A DNA stretch of 10,732 nucleotides from Rubritepida sp. GTDB lineage: Bacteria; Pseudomonadota; Alphaproteobacteria; Acetobacterales; Acetobacteraceae. The position numbers and the translations under genes were made by a program. The DNA lies in the NCBI GenBank assembly GCA_007129145.1, contig SKWC01000453.1, positions 1 through 10,732 of the forward strand, given 5' to 3'. The notes under the pieces are model-generated. The model made no database searches. It had not been told where the DNA came from and saw nothing but the letters and a program-made list of their open reading frames with translations. This document shows, piece after piece, positions 1 through 7,006 of this stretch; position 1 is the stretch's first letter, and each line of letters starts with the position of its first letter.

Positions 1-104
1 AGATCGCCGCCTGCGCACGCTACCTGCCCGGCCGCGAGGCCGATTGCGCCACGCTGAGCGACCCGCGCGGCGCCGGCGTCGCGCTGGGCGCGGTGGACCG
101 CTGA
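1..104 (+). CDS. C-terminal end of a possible gamma-glutamyltransferase (partial)
   Basis: An open frame enters from the left edge (first whole codon at base 3) and ends at TGA 102-104. The 33 visible residues contain a Cys, then a T-L-S-D-P-R-G-x-G-x-A-L-G stretch, then an acidic/basic tail. A C-terminal '(S/T)DPRGxGxA' block after a cysteine resembles the end of some gamma-glutamyltransferase small subunits, which transfer or hydrolyse gamma-glutamyl groups of glutathione. This is an inference from a very short tail; the catalytic Thr and the rest of the enzyme lie outside the window. The frame is judged real because of its composition and because its stop lies four bases before the next start codon, as expected for an operon. 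Another family with a similar tail cannot be excluded. Confidence 0.5.
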   Translation, partial: IAACARYLPGREADCATLSDPRGAGVALGAVDR

Positions 105-108
105 GGCC

Positions 109-1281
109 ATGGCGCTGAAGGTCGGGCGGGGGGCGGAATCCCCGCCCTTCATGGTGATGGACGTGATCGCCGCGGCCAATGCCCGCGCGGCCAGCCTGCC
201 GCCCGGTGCACCCGCGGTGCTGCGCATGGAGGTGGGGCAGCCCGGCCTCGGCGCGCCCGAAGGCGCGGTGGAGGCGGCGATTGCCGCGCTGCGCTCCGGT
301 GACGCGCTGGGCTACACCGAGGCCTTCGGCATCCCTTCCCTGCGCGCGCGAATCGCCCGCCACTACCGGGACCATTACGGCCTCGATGTGCCGGCGGCGC
401 GCATCGCGGTGGCGGTGGGGGCCTCGGGCGCCTTCCCGCTCGCCTTCCTGGCCGCCTTCGACCCCGGCGACCGCATCGCCATGGCCACCCCCTTCTACCC
501 GCCCTACGCCAACATCCTGACCAGCCTGGGGATGCGGCCGGTGCTGCTGGAATGCGGGCCCGAGACGCGCTTCCAACCGAGCCTCGCGATGCTGCAGGCG
601 CTGGACCCCCTGCCCGACGGGCTGGTGGTGGCCAGCCCCTGCAACCCCGCCGGCACCATGCTGCCGCCCGAGGAACTGGCCGCCATCGCGCGCTGGTGCC
701 ACGAGAACGGCGTGCGGCTGATCTCGGACGAGATCTATCACGGGCTTTCCTGGGGCACGGTGGCCGAGAGCAGCGCGGCCGCCTTCAGCGACAGCGCCGT
801 GGTGGTGAACAGCTTCAGCAAATACTGGTCCATGACCGGCTGGCGGATCGGCTGGCTGCTGCTGCCCGAGGACCTGGTCCGCCCGGTCGAATGCCTGGCG
901 CAGAACATGTTCATCAGCGCGCCGCATGTCGCCCAGGTGGCGGCCGAGGCCGCGATGGACTGCACCGAGGAACTTGAGGCCCGCAAGGCCGCCTATGCGC
1001 GCAGCCGCGCCCGCCTGCTGGAAGGCCTGCCGCGGGCCGGCTTCGACCGGATCGCCGCGGCGGATGGCGCCTTCTACCTGTGGTGCGACGTGGCCCATCT
1101 GACCAATGACAGCGCGGAGTTCTGCGCGCGCATGCTGGACGGCGCGGGCATCGCCGCGACCCCAGGCATGGATTTCGACCGCGCGCGCGGGCAGCACTTC
1201 CTGCGCTTCAGCTATTGCGGCGAGGAATCCGCCGTGGCCGAGGCGCCGGGACGCCTGTGCGCCTGGCTGTCGCGGGGCTGA
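109..1281 (+). CDS. PLP-dependent class I/II aminotransferase
   Basis: A 390-residue cytosolic fold-type I aminotransferase that would move an amino group between an amino acid and a 2-oxo acid through pyridoxal phosphate; the substrate cannot be told from sequence. Family landmarks are in order: the N-terminal EVGQPG segment (41-46), the GYTEAFG region (68-74), SPCNPAGT with the PLP-contacting Asn179, SDEIYHG with Asp207 (pyridine nitrogen) and Tyr210, SFSKYWSMTGWRIGW with the Schiff-base Lys238 and Arg246, and FLRFSY with Arg366 as the likely substrate-carboxylate arginine. The length is normal for the family. ATG 109 is chosen because the ESPPFMVMDV region just after it is typical of these proteins, although no clear Shine-Dalgarno precedes it. 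Translation may be coupled to the upstream gene, which stops at 104. The next ATG at 151 is a weaker alternative. It is followed by a permease on the same strand. Confidence 0.93.
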   Translation: MALKVGRGAESPPFMVMDVIAAANARAASLPPGAPAVLRMEVGQPGLGAPEGAVEAAIAALRSGDALGYTEAFGIPSLRARIARHYRDHYGLDVPAARIAVAVGASGAFPLAFLAAFDPGDRIAMATPFYPPYANILTSLGMRPVLLECGPETRFQPSLAMLQALDPLPDGLVVASPCNPAGTMLPPEELAAIARWCHENGVRLISDEIYHGLSWGTVAESSAAAFSDSAVVVNSFSKYWSMTGWRIGWLLLPEDLVRPVECLAQNMFISAPHVAQVAAEAAMDCTEELEARKAAYARSRARLLEGLPRAGFDRIAAADGAFYLWCDVAHLTNDSAEFCARMLDGAGIAATPGMDFDRARGQHFLRFSYCGEESAVAEAPGRLCAWLSRG

Positions 1282-1283
1282 CA

Positions 1284-1298
1284 GCCGGACGGGCCGGC
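1284..1298 (+). other. short GC hairpin between aminotransferase and permease genes
   Basis: A perfect 5-bp inverted repeat (GCCGG, 1284-1288, with CCGGC, 1294-1298) with a five-base loop starts two bases after the aminotransferase stop. No T-run follows, so it is not a convincing intrinsic terminator. It could be a chance feature of GC-rich DNA or an intercistronic processing site. Confidence 0.2.
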
Positions 1299-1322
1299 GC
1301 TAGCCTTCTCGCAAGCGCAACA

Positions 1323-1327
1323 AGGGA
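1323..1327 (+). promoter_or_regulatory. Shine-Dalgarno for the DMT permease GTG start
   Basis: AGGGA lies six bases before GTG 1334 and is the reason for choosing this non-ATG start for the permease. No other well-placed purine run is seen nearby. Confidence 0.6.
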
Positions 1328-1333
1328 CAGCAC

Positions 1334-2242
1334 GTGCCGCTCTGGGTTCTGATCACCGTCTGCGCGGCCCTGTTCCAGACCTGGCGCACCGCATTGCAGC
1401 AGAAGCTGCGCGGCCAGCTTTCGCTGAATGGCGCGGCTGTGGTGCGCTACCTCTACGGCGTGCCGGTGGGGCTGCTGATCCTGGGCAGCTACTGGATCAT
1501 CTTCGGCGGCAGCCTCGGCCCGCCCAGCTGGTGGTTCCTGCTGCTCTGCGCCGGCGCGGGCATCACGCAGATCTGGGGCACCAACCTGCTGATCGCCTCC
1601 TTCGGGCCGCGCGGCTTCGCGGTGGGCACGGCCTATTCCAAGACCGAGGCGGTGCAGGCCTCCATCATCGCGGTGGTGCTGCTGGGCGAGGTCCTGCCCG
1701 CGCTGGCCTGGGCGGGTATCGGCGTCAGCGTCTTCGGTGTGATGTATCTCTCGCTGGCCGGGCGCGGCATGACCCCGCGCGAGATCATGCTGGCCACCGT
1801 CCAGCCCGCGGCGCTGCTGGGCATCAGCGCGGGCTTCTTCTTCGCGCTGACCGCCATCTGCGTGCGCGCCGCCGTGATCGAGCTGCCGGGCGGCGATGTG
1901 CTGCTGAAGGCGCTGTTCACCCTGGTGGTGACCAACACGCTGCAGACGATCATGCAGGGCAGTTGGCTGCTGTGGCGCGAACCCGCCCAGGTGATGGCCG
2001 TGTTCCGCAGCTGGCGCACCTCGGCGCAGGTGGGCGCGCTGTCAGCGGCAGGCTCGGCCTGCTGGTTCATGGGTTTCGCCCTGGCCCCGGTGGCGCTGGT
2101 GCGCACGGTGGGCCAGGTCGAGATCCTGTTCACCCTGGCCTTCGGCCGCTTCTTCCTGAAGGAGGCGCTGAAGCCCAAGGATGTGCTGGGCGCCCTGCTG
2201 GTGGTCTCGGGCGTGGTGCTGGTGCTGATGGGCGGGTATTAG
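1334..2242 (+). CDS. EamA/DMT-family membrane permease
   Basis: A 302-residue inner-membrane protein of the drug/metabolite transporter superfamily, the usual length for a two-repeat, roughly ten-helix EamA protein. Hydrophobic stretches cover most of the chain, starting at residues 3-17, 36-58 and 66-90. The two internal repeats end alike. Residues 96-140 contain AYSKTEAVQASIIAVVLLGE, then a helix pair. Residues 251-300 contain the matching ALVRTVGQVEILFTLAFGR, then KEALKPKDVLGALLVVSG. The repeat ending in a small-residue helix and a conserved glutamate (E119 and E278) is typical of the family. The start is GTG at 1334, with AGGGA six bases upstream. It lies 52 bases after the aminotransferase on the same strand and is probably co-transcribed with it. 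DMT proteins commonly export amino acids or metabolites, but the substrate here is unknown. It converges with gcvP, with 25 bases between the two stops and no terminator visible there. Confidence 0.9.
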   Translation: MPLWVLITVCAALFQTWRTALQQKLRGQLSLNGAAVVRYLYGVPVGLLILGSYWIIFGGSLGPPSWWFLLLCAGAGITQIWGTNLLIASFGPRGFAVGTAYSKTEAVQASIIAVVLLGEVLPALAWAGIGVSVFGVMYLSLAGRGMTPREIMLATVQPAALLGISAGFFFALTAICVRAAVIELPGGDVLLKALFTLVVTNTLQTIMQGSWLLWREPAQVMAVFRSWRTSAQVGALSAAGSACWFMGFALAPVALVRTVGQVEILFTLAFGRFFLKEALKPKDVLGALLVVSGVVLVLMGGY

Positions 2243-2267
2243 CCCCGCCCATCGGCACCCCGCGCGG

Positions 2268-5159
2268 CTACTCCGCCGCCTGGAGCTGCTGCACCGCCGC
2301 ATATTCCTCCAGCGGCGCGCAGGTGCAGACCAGGTTGCGGTCCCCATAGACATTGTCCACGCGCTTCACCGGCGGCCAGTATTTCTGGGCGCGCACCCAG
2401 GGCAGCGGGAAGGCAGCCTGCTCGCGCGGGTAGGGGTGCGTCCAGGTCTCGGCCGTGACCTCGGCCGCCGTGTGCGGCGCGTTCTTCAGCGGGTTGTCGG
2501 CGCGGTCCATGCGGCCCTGCTCGACGGCGCGGATCTCGGCGCGGATGCTGATCATCGCCTCGATGAAGCGGTCCAGCTCGGCCTTGGTCTCGCTCTCGGT
2601 CGGCTCGATCATCAGCGTGCCGGCCACCGGCCAGGACATGGTGGGCGCGTGGAAGCCGTAGTCCTGCAGGCGCTTGGCGATGTCCTCGACCATCACGCCG
2701 CCGCCCTGCTGGAAGCCGCGGCAGTCCAGGATGCACTCATGCGCCACCATGCCCTGCGCGCCCCGGTAGAGGATGGGGAAGTGGTCGCGCAGGCGGGCGG
2801 CCATGTAGTTGGCGTTGAGGATGGCCACCTCGGTGGCGCGGGTCAGGCCTTCGGCGCCCATCATCCGGATGTAGGCGTAGCTGATGGGCAGGATGGCCGC
2901 ACTGCCGAAGGGTGCGGCGCTGACCGGGCCGAAGCCCGTGGCCGGCCCGGCCTCGGCCACCAGCGGGTGGTTGGGCAGGTGCGGCGCCAGATGCGCCGCC
3001 ACGCCGATGGGCCCCACGCCGGGCCCGCCGCCGCCATGCGGGATGCAGAAGGTCTTGTGCAGGTTCAGGTGGCACACATCGGCGCCGATCGCGGCCGGCG
3101 AGGTCAGCCCCACCTGCGCGTTCATGTTGGCGCCATCCATGTAGACCTGCCCGCCATGGGCGTGGATCACGGCGCAGATCTCGCGGATCTGCGTCTCGAA
3201 GACGCCATGGGTCGAGGGGTAGGTCACCATCAGCGCGGCCAGGCTGCGCCCATGCTGCTCGGCCTTCGCGCGCAGATCGGCCAGGTCCACATTGCCGTCG
3301 CGGTCGCAGCCGACCACCACCACCTTCATGCCAGCCATCACGGCGCTGGCCGGGTTGGTGCCATGCGCCGAGCTGGGGATCAGGCAGATGTTGCGCTGCC
3401 CCTCCCCGCGCGACTGGTGCCAGGCGCGGATGGCCAGCAGCCCGGCATACTCGCCCTGGCTGCCGGCATTGGGCTGCAGCGACACCGCGGCGAAGCCGGT
3501 GACGGCACAAAGCCAGGATTCGAGCTGGCGGATCATCGCCAGATAGCCCTGCGCCTGGTCGATGGGCGCGAAGGGGTGGATGTCCGCGAAGCCGGGGAAG
3601 GTGACCGGGATCATCTCCGCGGTCGCGTTCAGCTTCATGGTGCAGGAGCCGAGCGGGATCATGGAGCGGTTCAGCGCCACATCCTTGTCCTCCAGCCGCT
3701 TCAGGTAGCGCAGCATGGAGTGCTCGGCGTGGTGGGTGTTGAACACCTCCGCCGTCAGGAAGGGCGTACGGCGGGCCAGCGCCTCGGGGATGCCGCCCGC
3801 GGTCGCGCCGATGCCCGAGGCACCCAGCGCCACGGCCAGCGTCGCGAGTTCGCCGCGCGTCACCGTCTCATCCAGCGCGATGCCCACCGCGCCATCATCC
3901 ACCCGGCGCAGGTTGAAGCCCGCTTCCAGGGCCGCGGTCATCACCGCATCGGTGCGCGCGCCGGTCTCGACCACGATGGTGTCGAAGAAGGCGTCATGGC
4001 GCAGCGCGAGCCCCGCCTCCTGCACCGCGCCGGCCAGCACGCGCGCCTGCAGCGCCACGCGCCGGGCGATGCGGCGCAGCCCCTCGGGGCCGTGCCAGAC
4101 CGCGTACATCGAGGCCATCACCGCCAGCAGCACCTGGGCGGTGCAGATGTTGGAGGTGGCCTTCTCGCGGCGGATGTGCTGCTCGCGCGTCTGCAGCGCG
4201 AGGCGCAAGGCCGGCGCGCCGGCGGCGTCCAGGCTGACGCCGACCAGGCGGCCGGGCAGGCTGCGCTTCAGCGCATCCTTCACCGCAATGAAGCCGGCGT
4301 GCGGCCCGCCATAGCCCAGCGGCACGCCGAAGCGCTGCGAGGAGCCGACGACGATGTCGGCGCCCATCTCGCCCGGCGGCGTCACCAGCGTGAGCGCCAG
4401 CGGGTCGGCCGCGACGATGGTCATCGCCCCCGCCGCCTGGGCGGCGGCGATCTCGGGCGCGATGTCGCGCAATTCGCCGGTGGTGCCGGGGTATTGCGTC
4501 AGCACCGCGAAGGGCTTTTCCGCCGCGATGGTGGCGGCGAGTTCGGCGGGCGGCACGACGACCACGCGGATGCCCACGGGCTCGGCGCGCGTGCGCACCA
4601 CCGCCAGCGTCTGCGGGTGCATGTCATCGGCCACGACCAGCACATCGCCCTTCGCCTTGTGCGCGCCATGCGCCAGCGTCACCGCCTCGGCCGCGGCGGT
4701 GGCTTCGTCCAGCAGCGAAGCGCCGGCGACCGGCAGGCCCGTGAGGTCCGCGATCATGGTCTGGAAATTGACCAGCGCCTCCAGCCGCCCCTGCGCGATC
4801 TCGGCCTGGTAGGGGGTGTAGGCAGTGTACCAGCCCGGGTTCTCCAGCACGTTGCGCAGGATCACCGGCGGCGTGTGGGTGCCGTGGTAGCCCATGCCGA
4901 TCAGGCTGCGCCTGCGGAGGTTGCGCTCGCTCAGCGCGCGCAGTTCCGCGATGGCGGCGGCCTCGTTCACCGGCGCGGGCAGGGCCGACAGGTCCATCCC
5001 CCGGATGTCCCCCGGCACGGTGCGCGACACCATCTGCCCGAGGTCGGTGCAGCCGATGGTCTTGAGCATCGCCGCGATCTCGGCCTCGGTGGGCCCGATG
5101 TGGCGGCGGATGAATTCGCCCTGGTCTTCCAGGATCGCGAGTTCGTCGAGCGTGCTCAT
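2268..5159 (-). CDS. gcvP: glycine dehydrogenase (decarboxylating), P protein of the glycine cleavage system
   Basis: The PLP enzyme that decarboxylates glycine and passes the aminomethyl group to lipoylated GcvH. It is the single-chain form (963 residues, close to the E. coli length), not the split GcvPA/GcvPB form. The N-terminal half carries MGYHGTHTP (89-97), YTPYQAEIAQGR (114-125) and REKATSNICTAQ (331-342). The C-terminal half carries IPLGSCTMKLN (501-511), QPNAGSQGEYAGL (562-574), SSAHGTNPASA (596-606), DGANMNAQVG (675-684), and NLHKTFCIPHGGGGPG with the Schiff-base Lys702 and glycine loop. It ends with the usual RNLVCTC segment (941-947). ATG 5159 is chosen because residue 1 onward matches the family. 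GGAGA (5167-5171) lies seven bases upstream, and the ATG overlaps the gcvH stop as ATGA. The frame stays open further upstream, but only as a shadow of gcvH. It is the last gene of the gcvTHP operon. Confidence 0.98.
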   Translation of the reverse strand: MSTLDELAILEDQGEFIRRHIGPTEAEIAAMLKTIGCTDLGQMVSRTVPGDIRGMDLSALPAPVNEAAAIAELRALSERNLRRRSLIGMGYHGTHTPPVILRNVLENPGWYTAYTPYQAEIAQGRLEALVNFQTMIADLTGLPVAGASLLDEATAAAEAVTLAHGAHKAKGDVLVVADDMHPQTLAVVRTRAEPVGIRVVVVPPAELAATIAAEKPFAVLTQYPGTTGELRDIAPEIAAAQAAGAMTIVAADPLALTLVTPPGEMGADIVVGSSQRFGVPLGYGGPHAGFIAVKDALKRSLPGRLVGVSLDAAGAPALRLALQTREQHIRREKATSNICTAQVLLAVMASMYAVWHGPEGLRRIARRVALQARVLAGAVQEAGLALRHDAFFDTIVVETGARTDAVMTAALEAGFNLRRVDDGAVGIALDETVTRGELATLAVALGASGIGATAGGIPEALARRTPFLTAEVFNTHHAEHSMLRYLKRLEDKDVALNRSMIPLGSCTMKLNATAEMIPVTFPGFADIHPFAPIDQAQGYLAMIRQLESWLCAVTGFAAVSLQPNAGSQGEYAGLLAIRAWHQSRGEGQRNICLIPSSAHGTNPASAVMAGMKVVVVGCDRDGNVDLADLRAKAEQHGRSLAALMVTYPSTHGVFETQIREICAVIHAHGGQVYMDGANMNAQVGLTSPAAIGADVCHLNLHKTFCIPHGGGGPGVGPIGVAAHLAPHLPNHPLVAEAGPATGFGPVSAAPFGSAAILPISYAYIRMMGAEGLTRATEVAILNANYMAARLRDHFPILYRGAQGMVAHECILDCRGFQQGGGVMVEDIAKRLQDYGFHAPTMSWPVAGTLMIEPTESETKAELDRFIEAMISIRAEIRAVEQGRMDRADNPLKNAPHTAAEVTAETWTHPYPREQAAFPLPWVRAQKYWPPVKRVDNVYGDRNLVCTCAPLEEYAAVQQLQAAE

Positions 5160-5530
5160 GCGATCGTCTCCAGGAAAGCGTTGTAGCCCTCGGAATCCAG
5201 CAGATCCGCGGGCAGGGGGGCGGAGGGCTGGATCTTGAAGAACCAGCCCTCGCCGGTCGGGTCGGCATTGACCCGGGCGGGGTCGTCGGTCAGCGCGGCA
5301 TTCACCTCGGTGACGGTGCCGGTGATCGGTGCATAGACGTCGGAGGCCGCCTTCACGCTCTCGACGACGGCGATGGCCTCGCCCGCGGTCACCTCGCGCC
5401 CGACCTCGGGCAGGTCCACGAACACCACATCGCCCAGCGCGGTCTGGGCGTGGTCGGTGATGCCCACCACGAAGACCTCGCCGTCCTCGCGCAGCCATTC
5501 ATGGTCCTTGGTGAACTTCAACGCGGTCAT
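5156..5530 (-). CDS. gcvH: glycine cleavage system H protein (lipoyl carrier)
   Basis: A 124-residue lipoyl-domain protein that shuttles the aminomethyl group between GcvP and GcvT and returns electrons to dihydrolipoamide dehydrogenase. The N-terminal KFTKDHEWLR segment (5-14) is characteristic. The lipoylation site is Lys60 in VESVKAASDVYAP (56-68), and the C-terminal GEGWFFKI block (93-100) is also standard. The length is normal. ATG 5530 is chosen because AAGGAG lies six bases upstream. A TTG at 5545 in the same frame would add five residues but would lie before that Shine-Dalgarno. The gcvT stop runs directly into the Shine-Dalgarno (TGAAGGAG), and the gcvH stop overlaps gcvP as ATGA, so the three gene products are likely translationally coupled in fixed proportion. 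Confidence 0.97.
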   Translation of the reverse strand: MTALKFTKDHEWLREDGEVFVVGITDHAQTALGDVVFVDLPEVGREVTAGEAIAVVESVKAASDVYAPITGTVTEVNAALTDDPARVNADPTGEGWFFKIQPSAPLPADLLDSEGYNAFLETIA

Positions 5531-5536
5531 GCGGCG

Positions 5537-5542
5537 CTCCTT
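5537..5542 (-). promoter_or_regulatory. gcvH Shine-Dalgarno fused to the gcvT stop
   Basis: The minus strand reads TGAAGGAG: the gcvT TGA (5544-5542) shares its last base with AAGGAG (5542-5537), six bases before gcvH ATG 5530. This fixes the gcvH start and places a terminating ribosome right at the next initiation site. Confidence 0.8.
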
Positions 5543-6627
5543 CAACGGGCGTAGCGGTGGGGATGGAAGGGAAGCGGGGCGGTGCGCGCGGCCAGCGGCT
5601 TGCCGCGCACCATCAGCGTGAGTTCGGTGCCGTCGGCGGCGGCGGGGCGGGCCACATAGCCCATGGCGACGGGCCCGTTCACCGAGGGGCCGAAGCCGCC
5701 CGAGGTGACCACGCCCACATCGGCGCCGCCCTGCTGCACCTCGGTCCCCGCGCGGGCCGGCTGGCGGCCCTCCGGGCGGATGCCCACGCGCAGCCGCGCC
5801 GGGCCGTTGTCCAGTTCGGCGCGCACGCGATCGGCGCCGGGGAAGTCCCAGGCCATGCGCCGGCGCTTGCCGATGGACCAGGTGAGGTTCGCCTCGACGG
5901 GGCTGGTCGCCTCATCCAGGTCGTTGCCATAGAGGCAGAGCCCGGCCTCCAGCCGCAGCGAATCCCGCGCGCCCAGCCCCGCGGGCATCACGCCCGGCAT
6001 GGCCAGCAGGGCGCGGGCCAGCGCCTCGGCCCGCTCGGCCGGGACCGAGAGCTCATAGCCGTCCTCGCCGGTGTAGCCCGAACGCGAGGCCAGCACCTCG
6101 ATGCCCGCGATGGTCATGAGCGCGGCATCCATGAAGCGCATGGCCGAGGGGATGATGGCGGCCACGCCCGGGCCCTGGATGGCCAGCAGCGCGCGGTCGG
6201 GCAGCGGGTTGAGGCGCACCCCGGCGGGAAGCGCGCTCTCGATCAGCGGCAGGTCGATGTGCTTGCGGCTGGCGTTCACCACCAGGAAAAGCCGGTCGCC
6301 GAGGTTGGCCACCATGAAGTCGTCCACGATGCCGCCCGCGTCGTTCAGCAGCAGCCCGTAGCGCTGGCGGCCGGGCTTCAGGCCCTGCACATCGGCGGGC
6401 GAGACGCGCTCCAGCGCGGCGGCCGCGCCCTCGCCCAGCAGTTCGGCCTGGCCCATGTGGCTCACGTCGAACAGGGCGGCGGCGGCGCGGCAATGCTGGT
6501 GCTCGGCCATGATGCCGGCCGGGTATTGCACCGGCATGGCATAGCCCGCGAAGGGCACCATGCGCCCGCCCAATTCCCGGTGCAGCCCGGCCAATGGCGT
6601 GTCGAGAAGAGTCTCCGGTACGGTCAC
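5542..6627 (-). CDS. gcvT: aminomethyltransferase, T protein of the glycine cleavage system
   Basis: A 361-residue folate-dependent enzyme that releases ammonia from the aminomethyl-GcvH intermediate and makes 5,10-methylene-tetrahydrofolate. Family landmarks are present in order: MVPFAGYAMPVQY near the N-terminus (23-35), FDVSHMGQ (53-60), GGIVDDF with the expected catalytic aspartate at 102/103, SGYTGEDGYE (183-192), the GARDSLRLEAGLCLYGNDLD block (219-238), and the C-terminal VTSGGFGPS and AMGYV segments. It is close to the E. coli length and appears intact. The start is GTG 6627, not ATG. It is supported by a strong AGGAGGG (6637-6631) and by the alignment of the first residues. First gene of gcvTHP, preceded by a tandem glycine riboswitch. 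A GC hairpin touches its Shine-Dalgarno. Confidence 0.98.
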   Translation of the reverse strand: MTVPETLLDTPLAGLHRELGGRMVPFAGYAMPVQYPAGIMAEHQHCRAAAALFDVSHMGQAELLGEGAAAALERVSPADVQGLKPGRQRYGLLLNDAGGIVDDFMVANLGDRLFLVVNASRKHIDLPLIESALPAGVRLNPLPDRALLAIQGPGVAAIIPSAMRFMDAALMTIAGIEVLASRSGYTGEDGYELSVPAERAEALARALLAMPGVMPAGLGARDSLRLEAGLCLYGNDLDEATSPVEANLTWSIGKRRRMAWDFPGADRVRAELDNGPARLRVGIRPEGRQPARAGTEVQQGGADVGVVTSGGFGPSVNGPVAMGYVARPAAADGTELTLMVRGKPLAARTAPLPFHPHRYAR

Positions 6628-6630
6628 GCG

Positions 6631-6637
6631 CCCTCCT
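6631..6637 (-). promoter_or_regulatory. gcvT Shine-Dalgarno
   Basis: AGGAGGG lies three bases before the GTG start at 6627 (five counted from the AGGAG core). It is one of the strongest ribosome-binding sites in the window and supports the non-ATG start. Confidence 0.8.
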
Positions 6638-6651
6638 GCCGCGGTTGCGGC
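6638..6651 (-). promoter_or_regulatory. GC hairpin abutting the gcvT ribosome-binding site
   Basis: On the minus strand GCCGC (6651-6647) and GCGGC (6642-6638) form a perfect 5-bp stem with an AACC tetraloop, ending exactly where AGGAGGG begins. No U-run follows, so it is not a terminator. It may be an expression-platform element that limits or stages ribosome access downstream of the glycine aptamers, or it may be incidental. Pairing was read by eye only. Confidence 0.4.
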
Positions 6652-6670
6652 GGTTGCAGTCGTGACCCCC

Positions 6671-6868
6671 CTCTGTCGGAAGACCTGAGAGATTCAGCGT
6701 GGGGCCCCAGGGGCCGCGCGCCTTACTCCGTCGGTGCCGGAACCTTTGCGGGGTCCGGGCTTTCCAGAGTGCCCTGTCGCATGCGGCCCTTTGTGCCTGA
6801 GCGTTTCCGGGGGCCGGTTGCGCCTTCGGCGACCTCCGGGGCGCGGGGCCCCGGCGATTCTCTCCCGC
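6671..6868 (-). ncRNA. tandem glycine riboswitch upstream of gcvTHP
   Basis: Two glycine aptamers in series on the minus strand, in the 5' leader of gcvT. Aptamer 1 (about 6868-6783) begins GCGGGAGAGAA, has the conserved core GCCGAAGGCGCAACC (6830-6816), and closes with AACGCUCAGGCACAAAGG (6805-6788). Aptamer 2 (about 6770-6671) starts ACUCUGGAAAGC, has the core CACCGACGGAGUAAGG (6736-6721), then GAAUCUCUCAGG (6694-6685), and closes with GACAGAG (6677-6671), pairing with the opening CUCUG. The short linker and the order of motifs match the family. Glycine riboswitches ahead of gcv operons usually switch expression on when glycine is plentiful; that direction is known for the family, not shown here. 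Aptamer 2 contains a GGCCCC-U-GGGGCC palindrome (6704-6716) that probably forms its peripheral stem. Confidence 0.95.
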
Positions 6869-6889
6869 ACGCGATGAACGGGCACCCGG

Positions 6890-6918
6890 GGTATGGTGCC
6901 GCTTGGCCGCGAAAGCAA
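6890..6918 (-). promoter_or_regulatory. candidate promoter for the riboswitch-gcvTHP transcript
   Basis: On the minus strand TTGCTT (6918-6913) and CATACC (6895-6890) are separated by 17 bases, like -35 and -10 elements of a housekeeping sigma factor. The first matches the TTG of TTGACA; the second matches TATAAT at only three of six positions. Transcription would start near 6883, about 15 bases before the first aptamer, which is where it should. Position is the stronger argument; the sequence match is modest. Confidence 0.4.
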
Positions 6919-6968
6919 GGCGGTTGCGGCGGCCGCGAACGCAGGGCGGCGCGCGGACGCCCGCGAAA

Positions 6969-6984
6969 GTGGCATCCGGGCCAC
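6969..6984 (-). terminator. weak possible terminator after the calcium/proton antiporter gene
   Basis: Downstream of the chaA-like stop, the minus strand has GTGGC (6984-6980) and GCCAC (6973-6969) forming a 5-bp stem with a six-base loop, followed by TTTC. The stem and T-run are both short, so termination here is uncertain and some transcripts may read through toward gcvT. Confidence 0.25.
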
Positions 6985-7006
6985 GTCCTGCCCGCGGAAA
7001 AAGCGT

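Noticed and set aside
2243..2267. Bidirectional terminator between the convergent permease and gcvP genes
   Set aside because: The 25 bases show no usable inverted repeat or T/A run.
2436..5186. Very long plus-strand open frame (over 900 codons) opposite gcvP
   Set aside because: It lies wholly antisense to a clear gcvP. Its product is rich in Arg, His, Gly and Ala with no domain or helix pattern, as expected from the codon bias of GC-rich DNA read in reverse.
5160..5498. N-terminal extension of gcvP by 113 residues
   Set aside because: The extension overlaps gcvH in another frame and is Arg/Gly-rich. The GcvP family starts at the ATG at 5159, which has a good Shine-Dalgarno.
6704..6716. 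GGCCCC-U-GGGGCC palindrome as a terminator
   Set aside because: It sits inside the second glycine aptamer, where a peripheral stem is expected, and no U-run follows.
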